From assembly GCA_035294145.1 (NCBI GenBank), contig DATGLL010000253.1:1-19053 (forward strand): a stretch of 19,053 bases of DNA. The letters run 5' to 3'. The notes below the pieces were generated by a model. The model saw only the letters and a program-made list of their open reading frames with translations. It did no database searches and was not told the DNA's origin. Made by a program: the position numbers and the translations under genes. This document shows, piece by piece, positions 14,187 to 19,053 of this stretch. Source of the DNA: CADDZO01 sp035294145. Lineage in GTDB: Bacteria; Chloroflexota; Dormibacteria; Dormibacterales; Dormibacteraceae. Every line of letters begins with the position of its first letter. The first letter of the stretch is position 1.

Positions 14187-14872
14187 GTCCGATCCCGGCT
14201 CTTACCAGCGCCCAGGCCCGGGAGATCGACCGCCTGACCACGGAGCGGTTCCAGGTGCCGGTGATCTGGCTCATGGAGGCCGCTGGCTGGCAGATCGCCC
14301 GCCAGGTGCGAGGCCGGGCAGCCGTCCTCTGCGGCAAGGGGAACAACGGCGGCGACGGCCTTGCGGCAGCCCGCCACCTCCATCGTTGGGGTCGGCTGGC
14401 GAGCGTGGCCTGCACGGACGCTGAGGCATTGCGTGGCCCCGCCGCCGAGCAGGCCAGGGCGCTGCGAGCGCTCGGGATCGAGATCCTCGATCGGCCCGAG
14501 CTCGACGACGCCCAAGTGATCGTCGACGCGTTGCTCGGCACCGGCCTCTCCCGACCTCCCGAGGGAACGACCGCGCAATGGATCGAGCTCATCGCCCGGG
14601 CAGGCCGGCGCGTGGTCTCGGTGGACGTGCCCTCCGGGCTCGACGCCGACACCGGCACCGCTCCAGGGGCCTGCGTGCGGGCCAACGTCACCGTCACCCT
14701 CGGGCTTCCCAAGGCCGGGCTCCTGGTGGGCGACGGCCCCTCGTACGCGGGCGAGGTCTGGGTGGCCGACATCGGCATCCCCTTCGAGGCCTACGCCGCG
14801 CTCGGCCTCGAGGTGCCCCGCCACCTGTTCGCCATGCACGATCGGGTCCAGCTCCATGCCCTCCAGGGCTGA
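14183..14872 (+). CDS. nnrE: NAD(P)H-hydrate epimerase (YjeF N-terminal domain)
   Basis: The protein has 229 residues covering one YjeF_N domain. It shows ALTSAQAREIDRLT at the start, the phosphate/nucleotide loop LCGKGNNGGDGLAAARHL (N-N-G-G-D-G), DALLGTGLSRPPEG, VVSVDVPSGLDADTG and VTLGLPKAGLL, all classic for the epimerase. It interconverts the R and S forms of damaged, hydrated NAD(P)H, so that the dehydratase NnrD can repair it. Many bacteria fuse the two enzymes; here only the epimerase is present and no dehydratase is seen. GTG 14183 overlaps the regulator stop as GTGA, so the two are coupled, an unusual link between an Fe-S-type regulator and cofactor repair. Confidence 0.92.
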   Translation: MSPIPALTSAQAREIDRLTTERFQVPVIWLMEAAGWQIARQVRGRAAVLCGKGNNGGDGLAAARHLHRWGRLASVACTDAEALRGPAAEQARALRALGIEILDRPELDDAQVIVDALLGTGLSRPPEGTTAQWIELIARAGRRVVSVDVPSGLDADTGTAPGACVRANVTVTLGLPKAGLLVGDGPSYAGEVWVADIGIPFEAYAALGLEVPRHLFAMHDRVQLHALQG

Positions 14873-14961
14873 CCCACAACGCCCCGGCAGGACCTGGATC
14901 TCGGGAGGCGATCGGTGACCTCGCCCCGCCAGGCCGCCCGCTCTGGGGGCGTGGCGCGCGG

Positions 14962-14979
14962 CTTGCACCTCTTGCACCT
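14962..14979. repeat. Short tandem repeat, two 9-bp units
   Basis: CTTGCACCT is repeated twice head to tail in the 125-base gap between nnrE and the MBL-fold gene. Apart from this and the ribosome site of the next gene, I see nothing defined in 14873-14997. Confidence 0.4.
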
Positions 14980-14997
14980 TCGGGGGAGGAGGGATCG

Positions 14998-16002
14998 TTG
15001 ACCCGTCACGTGACCTGGGATCGGGGGGTGGCGCTGGTCGACCACGACCTGTGGCTCGACCCGCTCACGGTTCGGGAGCGGGCCTTCGTCTCTCATGCCC
15101 ACACCGACCACGCGCGGCGCCATCGCCTAGCGGTGATGACACCGGGCACCTTGGCCCTGCTTCCTCACGACCGCCGGCCACGGCGGGCTTGCCTCCTCGA
15201 GCTGGGAGAAACCGCTCAGCTGGGGACCGCGACCGTGTCGTTGCACGACGCCGGGCACATGCTCGGCTCGGCTCAGCTCCTGGTGGAGCATGAGGGCCAC
15301 CGCCTCCTGTACACCGGAGACCTGAGACTCCGCCAGCTCGGTGGGAAGCCGGACATCCCGGTGCCTCGGGCCGAGGTGCTCGTGATCGAGAGCACCTACG
15401 GACGGCCCGAGTTTCGCTTCCCAGATCCCGACTCGGTGGTGGGGGAGATCGCGGGCTGGTGCCGACGGCTGCTCGACCGAGGAACGACGCCGGTGCTGCT
15501 GGCGCAGGCACGGGGCAAGGCCCAGGAGCTGATGCGAGCGTTGGCTCCCCATGGACTGCGGTTCGCCCTCGAGCCCAGGTGCGCGCCATTTGCCCGCGCC
15601 TACGAGGCGGCAGGGCTCGACCTCCCCGACTGGGTGGAGCTGAACGACGGAGCCGAAGCCCTCACCCCATCTTCAGCAATGAGCAGGGCTACCGAGGGAC
15701 GGGTGGTCCTGGCCCCGCCCACCGGCAAGGGCTTCATCCGACGACTGGGGCGCCGCCAGGTGGCGTTGGTCTCGGGCTGGGCCCAGACTCCGCACTTCTG
15801 GCGGACGTTCGGCGCCGACTGCGCCTTCCCCCTGTCCGACCACTGCGACTTCCACGACCTGCTCGAGGTGGTGGAGCGATCCGGCGCCGGGAAGGTGTAC
15901 ACGGTCCACGGCTTCACCCAGGAACTGGCCCGGCAGCTTCGTCGGCAAGGGGTTGAGGCCTCTCCCCTGCATCTCAGCGAGCAGCTCACCCTCTCCCTCT
16001 AG
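14998..16002 (+). CDS. MBL-fold exonuclease-like protein (ligase-associated/mRNA 3'-end processing type)
   Basis: The protein has 334 residues from TTG 14998, chosen because GGGGAGGAGGG sits at perfect distance before it and no nearby ATG gives a better fit. The metal-binding motif SHAHTDH (His33, His35, Asp37, His38) is followed by HDAGHMLGSAQLLVE, LLYTGDL, VIESTYGRPEF, and late motifs SDHCDFHDLL and VYTVHGF. These belong to the MBL nuclease group called ligase-associated DNA exonuclease or YSH1-like 3'-end processing factor. I cannot tell DNA from RNA as substrate. Normally such genes lie by an ATP-dependent DNA ligase and Lhr helicase; neither is visible, so this may be a separated copy. 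It ends in a convergent hairpin shared with the M55-like gene. Confidence 0.85.
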   Translation: MTRHVTWDRGVALVDHDLWLDPLTVRERAFVSHAHTDHARRHRLAVMTPGTLALLPHDRRPRRACLLELGETAQLGTATVSLHDAGHMLGSAQLLVEHEGHRLLYTGDLRLRQLGGKPDIPVPRAEVLVIESTYGRPEFRFPDPDSVVGEIAGWCRRLLDRGTTPVLLAQARGKAQELMRALAPHGLRFALEPRCAPFARAYEAAGLDLPDWVELNDGAEALTPSSAMSRATEGRVVLAPPTGKGFIRRLGRRQVALVSGWAQTPHFWRTFGADCAFPLSDHCDFHDLLEVVERSGAGKVYTVHGFTQELARQLRRQGVEASPLHLSEQLTLSL

Positions 16003-16008
16003 GGAGAG
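15991..16008. terminator. Possible bidirectional hairpin between convergent genes
   Basis: CTCTCCC and GGGAGAG form a perfect 7-bp stem with loop TCTA, overlapping the TAG stop of the MBL-fold gene. It lies only 18 bases from the stop of the convergent M55-like gene. No T tract follows on either strand, so it would be a weak or factor-assisted terminator. Confidence 0.35.
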
Positions 16009-16019
16009 CCCCAGGGCGG

Positions 16020-16844
16020 TCAGACGACCAACCCGGCCAAGTCGACCAGGGCCGACAGGCAACGGTAGAGCTCAACGTAGTCGTCGCCGACCCACCGAAG
16101 CGTGCACGGCCCGAGACGCTCCACCTGGGGGATCCGCTCCGCAGAGTCGGCCATGGCGGGATGCGCGAAGTCGACCTCCAGATCGAGCTGGCCATCGAGG
16201 CGGAGAGGCGGGATCGTGCCCAACCGCTCGATCGCACGGCGAGCGCTGGCCCGGATACGCTCCCGAGCCACCTCGGGGTGGAGGGATCGGGCGGCACAGG
16301 CGCCCAGCGACTCCTTCACCACCACGCTCTCGACCCCCACACGAAACCGGTGCATCTCGGAGACGGCAGCTGCGTCCCCAGTGAAGAGGACCAGCGGGCA
16401 ATCGTAGTAACCGCACAGATACCCATCGAGGCTCCCCCTCGACTGCGGCTCACCGTTGATCCGCACGCCCTGCAAAACCCGCCCCGGCGAGGCACCAAAG
16501 GAGAGCATGGCCTCCGTCGAGCCTGGCGAGGCCGGGTATCCGATGAAGAAGGCGGCATCGAAGGCGGGCGCGATCCCCGGAGCGAGGCCGAGCCGGAAGG
16601 AACGGCCGTTCAGCAACTCGGCTCGAGGATGCAGAGCATCGGGCGAGAGGTTGAGGCCACCGGCATGGGCGTCGACGACGACCACCTCCTGGACCCCCAC
16701 CGCCAACGCCCCCTCAACAGCGGCATTGACCTCTCCAGCCATGAGCCGGCACGCCATCTCGTGCTCGGGACCATTCCCCTCGACTTGTTCAGGCCGGGCG
16801 ACGCCTGCGATCCCCTCCATATCGGCAGAGACGAGCAATCGCAT
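16020..16844 (-). CDS. M55-family (DppA-like) D-aminopeptidase homologue with altered active site
   Basis: The 274 residues match DppA in length and order of motifs. The N-terminal SADMEGIAGV gives Asp8 and Glu10, VDAHAGGLNL gives His60, LHPRAELLNG follows, and LVLFTGDAAAV is the late block. The numbering equals B. subtilis DppA up to this point. Where DppA has His104 (GYHA) this protein has Pro104 (GYPA), where it has His115 the residue is Ser115, and the Glu133 equivalent is Arg136. Two zinc-ligand positions and the proposed nucleophile thus appear lost, and no other histidine lies in that segment. It may be a non-catalytic binding protein or use another mechanism. It starts 6 bases after the cysteine-rich gene and shares its transcript. 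Confidence 0.85.
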   Translation of the reverse strand: MRLLVSADMEGIAGVARPEQVEGNGPEHEMACRLMAGEVNAAVEGALAVGVQEVVVVDAHAGGLNLSPDALHPRAELLNGRSFRLGLAPGIAPAFDAAFFIGYPASPGSTEAMLSFGASPGRVLQGVRINGEPQSRGSLDGYLCGYYDCPLVLFTGDAAAVSEMHRFRVGVESVVVKESLGACAARSLHPEVARERIRASARRAIERLGTIPPLRLDGQLDLEVDFAHPAMADSAERIPQVERLGPCTLRWVGDDYVELYRCLSALVDLAGLVV

Positions 16845-16850
16845 CTCGGA

Positions 16851-17063
16851 TCAATCGGTGTAACGCTGGATGATGCCGTCCTCACGCTGCCGTTCCTCCC
16901 GGTAGAGGTGGCAGCCCTCGAAGCAGCGCACGCAGATGGGGGGCGACTCGCGGAGCGTGATCCGACGCTTTGAGCGGTGGTCCACGTGGCAGTCGAAGGA
17001 GTACACGCGGAACGGACCGTGACGCTCCTTGTACAGCTGTTCCAGGTAGGGGCAGCGTCGCAT
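16851..17063 (-). CDS. Small cysteine-rich protein of unknown function
   Basis: The 70 residues hold five cysteines: Cys4, Cys25, and a CxxCxxxC cluster at Cys44, Cys47 and Cys51 (PPICVRCFEGC), plus several histidines. They could hold zinc or a small Fe-S cluster. I do not know the family. It is first in a two-gene unit with the M55-like gene, ending 6 bases before it. No clear ribosome site precedes ATG 17063. A TAAGCT hexamer at 17079-17074 could be a -10 that would make the message nearly leaderless. Confidence 0.72.
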   Translation of the reverse strand: MRRCPYLEQLYKERHGPFRVYSFDCHVDHRSKRRITLRESPPICVRCFEGCHLYREERQREDGIIQRYTD

Positions 17064-17133
17064 CGACGCTCGAAGCTTACGATGGCGGCGCGACCGCCGC
17101 TGCCTCGAGCACGACTCCCCGAAGATGTGAGAC

Positions 17134-17157
17134 GGGGGGGCGGACGCCCCCTACAAT
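17134..17157 (+). promoter_or_regulatory. Candidate promoter with embedded GC palindrome before the MBL hydrolase
   Basis: TACAAT at 17152-17157 is a good -10 hexamer, giving a start near 17164 and a 45-base leader. Directly upstream, GGGGGCG-GA-CGCCCCC (17136-17151) is a perfect palindrome filling the spacer. It may be an operator. The -35 is poor (TGAGAC near 17128), in line with a regulated promoter. Confidence 0.4.
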
Positions 17158-17208
17158 GGCTCCGGTGGTCTTCGTCCAGGGCGGTCCGGGGGTCACCGCC
17201 GGCACCGC

Positions 17209-17967
17209 ATGAGGCTGACCTTCATGGGGACGGCAGGGGCCCGCTTCATGGTGATGAGGCAGGTCGCTGCCTCGGGCGGGCTCTACCTGCAGGAAGGAGC
17301 AACTCGCCTGGCGATGGATCCCGGCCCGGGCGCGGTTGTCCAGTACGCTCGACAACAGATCGACCTGGCTCAGCTCGACGGCATCCTGCTCAGCCACCGG
17401 CACCTCGACCACTGCGGGGACGTGAACGTCATGATCGAGGGCATGACTGAGGGCGGGTTCCGTCCTCGCGGCACCCTCTTCTGCCCAGGTGACGCCCTCG
17501 ACGACGACCCCGTGGTCTTGCGCTACCTGCGTCACTTCCCCCAATGCCTGGTCCGGCTGCAGCCACAGACCCGCTACCACCTGGGCGACCTCCATTTCGC
17601 GACCACCCGCCGGCACGTTCACGGAGTGGAGACGTACGGCTTCCTCTTCGGGATCGACAGCGACGGCGGACGCCCCGCCCTGGGATGGGTGACGGACTCG
17701 AAGTACTACGAGGACATCGCCGAGGACCATCAGGCCGAGGTCATGCTCATCCACACCGTGCTCGCGCACAGCCGTCCTGAGCTCCCACACCTCGGTCTGG
17801 ACGACGCGGAGCGGATCATCGCCGAGGCCCGGCCTCGGCTGGCCATCATCACCCACTTCGGCACCACGGTGTGGCGAGCTCGTCCCCAGGAGGTGGCCGA
17901 CCAGCTCAGCCAGCGAACCGGGGTAGAGGTCAGGGCGGCCCGGGACGGGATGTCGATCGAACTCTGA
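17209..17967 (+). CDS. MBL-fold hydrolase, RNase Z/BN-like family
   Basis: The protein has 252 residues. The metallo-beta-lactamase signature SHRHLDHCGD gives His63, His65, Asp67 and His68. Further ligands are likely His138 (RHVHGVETYG), Asp163 (GWVTDSKYY) and His216 (IITHFG), in the order used by RNase Z-like and related phosphodiesterase-type MBL enzymes. It begins with MRLTFMGTAGA, typical of this branch (F-x-G-T-x-G). The exosite arm of true RNase Z is not evident, so the tRNA 3'-end role cannot be claimed; a phosphodiesterase or small-molecule hydrolase is equally possible. ATG 17209 has only a weak ribosome site. It is divergent from the cysteine-rich/M55 pair. Confidence 0.82.
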   Translation: MRLTFMGTAGARFMVMRQVAASGGLYLQEGATRLAMDPGPGAVVQYARQQIDLAQLDGILLSHRHLDHCGDVNVMIEGMTEGGFRPRGTLFCPGDALDDDPVVLRYLRHFPQCLVRLQPQTRYHLGDLHFATTRRHVHGVETYGFLFGIDSDGGRPALGWVTDSKYYEDIAEDHQAEVMLIHTVLAHSRPELPHLGLDDAERIIAEARPRLAIITHFGTTVWRARPQEVADQLSQRTGVEVRAARDGMSIEL

Positions 17968-18001
17968 CCGCCGTCCGGGCCGGGCGGCCCCCGGCCGGAG
18001 T

Positions 18002-18025
18002 GGCATGATCGTTGGGCATGATCGT
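18002..18025. repeat. 11-bp direct repeat across the ABC gene start
   Basis: GGCATGATCGT occurs at 18002-18012 and again at 18015-18025. Each copy holds an ATG; the second is the ABC protein start. The period of 13 puts the first ATG in another frame, so it could start a short decoy or control translation. Confidence 0.6.
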
Positions 18026-19053
18026 GCTGGGGCCGGCCGGGCCGGCGCGGGACCGGAGCTGGTGGCGGCTGCCCGGCCTCGTGCTCGGCGCCTTCGGCAT
18101 GGTGGCGCGGGCGGCGCCCCGCACCTTCGCCGGCAACACCCTCCTCCAGCTCGTCCAGGGGGTGACGACGACGCTGCAGCTGCTGGTCGTCCGCGGCCTC
18201 CTGGCCGCCCTGCTGACGGGATCGCCCCACCACGACTACCTGCCCGCGCTCGAGCAGCTGGGGCTGCTGGTCGGGCTGCAGGCGGCGGGCGGCCTGGCCG
18301 GCACCTGGGCCGGCCTGCAGCAGCAGCTGGTCACTGAGCTGGTCCAGCGACACGTCTCCCGCCCGGTGACCGAGGTCGCGACCGCCATCGGCCTGGCCGA
18401 CTTCGACTCCCCGGCCTTCCACGACCGGCTGCAGCGGGCCCAGCAGACGGCGATGGTACGGCCGCTGCAGGTGACGACGGCCGTCCTCAGCCTGAGCCGG
18501 GGCCTGCTCGGGCTGGCCGGGGTGGCGGCGGCCCTCTTCGTCCTCTCACCCCTGCTCCTGGCCGTGGCCCTGCTCGGCCTGGTTCCCCTCTGGCTGGCCA
18601 CGGTCCGGGTCGCGCGCGCCGTCTACGAGTTCCTGGTCGAGATGACGCCCAACGACCGGCGCCGCGGCTACGTGCTGAGCCTGCTCACCTCCCGCCAGGG
18701 GGCCGGGGAGGTGCGGGCATTCGGGCTGGGCGGCTACTTCCGCGATCTCTACGAGCGGCTCACGGAGGAGCGCATCGCCCGCCTGCGCCGGCACCTGCGC
18801 CGCCGGGCCGGGCTGGCCCTCCTGGGGGCGGCCGGCAACGCCGTGGCCGGTGGGATCATGATCGGCGTCCTGATCTGGCTGATCACCACCGGCCATCTGA
18901 GCCTGGCCGCAGCCGGGGCCGCGGGCGTGGCCGGCTTCCAGCTGGGAGGCCAGCTCCAGGGGATCGCCCTGGCCGGGGGGCAGCTGTACGAGTCGGCGCT
19001 CATGGTCGAGGACCTGGAGGCCTTCACCGGCCTCCTGCCCGTCCTGGGGGCCG
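18018..19053 (+). CDS. ABC exporter-type membrane domain (partial, runs off window)
   Basis: The open frame from ATG 18018 has no stop before the window edge (345 residues seen). It has the layout of a type-I ABC exporter membrane domain: a basic N-terminus, hydrophobic spans around residues 18-28, 40-60, 75-95, 155-200 and 275-320, and a cytoplasmic loop with QGAGEVRAFGLGGYFRDLYE, the coupling-type region before the final helices. Walker motifs are not yet reached, so the nucleotide-binding domain should follow beyond the edge if it is a fused half-transporter. Substrate cannot be read from the sequence. Strong GC bias and the lack of other genes in this strand segment support it. Upstream is a short gap after the MBL gene with no terminator. 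Confidence 0.85.
   Translation, partial: MIVLGPAGPARDRSWWRLPGLVLGAFGMVARAAPRTFAGNTLLQLVQGVTTTLQLLVVRGLLAALLTGSPHHDYLPALEQLGLLVGLQAAGGLAGTWAGLQQQLVTELVQRHVSRPVTEVATAIGLADFDSPAFHDRLQRAQQTAMVRPLQVTTAVLSLSRGLLGLAGVAAALFVLSPLLLAVALLGLVPLWLATVRVARAVYEFLVEMTPNDRRRGYVLSLLTSRQGAGEVRAFGLGGYFRDLYERLTEERIARLRRHLRRRAGLALLGAAGNAVAGGIMIGVLIWLITTGHLSLAAAGAAGVAGFQLGGQLQGIALAGGQLYESALMVEDLEAFTGLLPVLGA

Noticed and set aside
14578..14997. In-frame 5' extension of the MBL nuclease gene over nnrE
   Set aside because: The extension is an out-of-frame reading of nnrE. TTG 14998 has a perfect ribosome site.
1..19053. CRISPR arrays, IS elements, tRNA or rRNA genes
   Set aside because: No spaced repeat arrays, transposase motifs, terminal inverted repeats or RNA-gene cores were seen by eye on either strand; a covariance search could still find a small RNA.

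Overview
The window is very GC-rich, uses GTG and TTG starts often, and packs its genes tightly with 4-base stop/start overlaps. This suits a free-living high-GC bacterium, most simply a deep-branching Actinomycetota or a similar high-GC lineage. Nothing in the sequence fixes the phylum. The GlpP-type antitermination control is best known from Bacillota, and the GlpABC enzyme implies a quinone-linked respiratory chain.

Region 1 (about 220-10340, minus strand) is a complete glycerol and dihydroxyacetone (DHA) module. In transcription order it runs glpP, a diverged second GlpP-like gene, a leader with an intrinsic terminator, glpF, glpK, dhaK, dhaL, glpA, glpB, glpC, dhaM and an HPr gene. Glycerol enters through GlpF, is phosphorylated by GlpK and oxidised by GlpABC to DHAP. 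DHA is phosphorylated by DhaKL, with phosphate delivered from HPr through DhaM. Both branches end at DHAP. The leader before glpF holds a T7-tailed terminator hairpin and an overlapping alternative hairpin, just downstream of a TTGACA -35 hexamer. With GlpP encoded directly upstream, this reads as a glycerol-3-phosphate-responsive antitermination switch. The adjacent GlpP paralogue keeps the fold motifs but has changed ligand-site residues.

Region 2 (10492-13487) is a stress and unknown-function cluster: a small helical protein, a membrane-anchored protein, an Hsp20 chaperone, a tyrosine recombinase, and a second small helical protein that is a recognisable paralogue of the first. I do not know this small family. 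A 46-bp imperfect palindrome sits in the divergent promoter between the second copy and the next gene.

Region 3 (13488-16002, plus strand) has a SufR-like winged-helix regulator with four candidate Fe-S cysteines, a translationally coupled stand-alone NAD(P)HX epimerase domain (nnrE), and an MBL-fold nuclease-like protein.

Region 4 (16020-19053) has a two-gene minus-strand unit: a 70-residue cysteine-rich protein and an M55 (DppA-like) peptidase homologue that has lost several catalytic residues. Divergent from it are a second MBL-fold hydrolase and the membrane half of an ABC exporter that runs off the end. The first 145 bases hold the tail of an unrecognised gene. No gene-free stretch exceeds about 150 bases. 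I saw no rRNA, tRNA, CRISPR array or insertion sequence.
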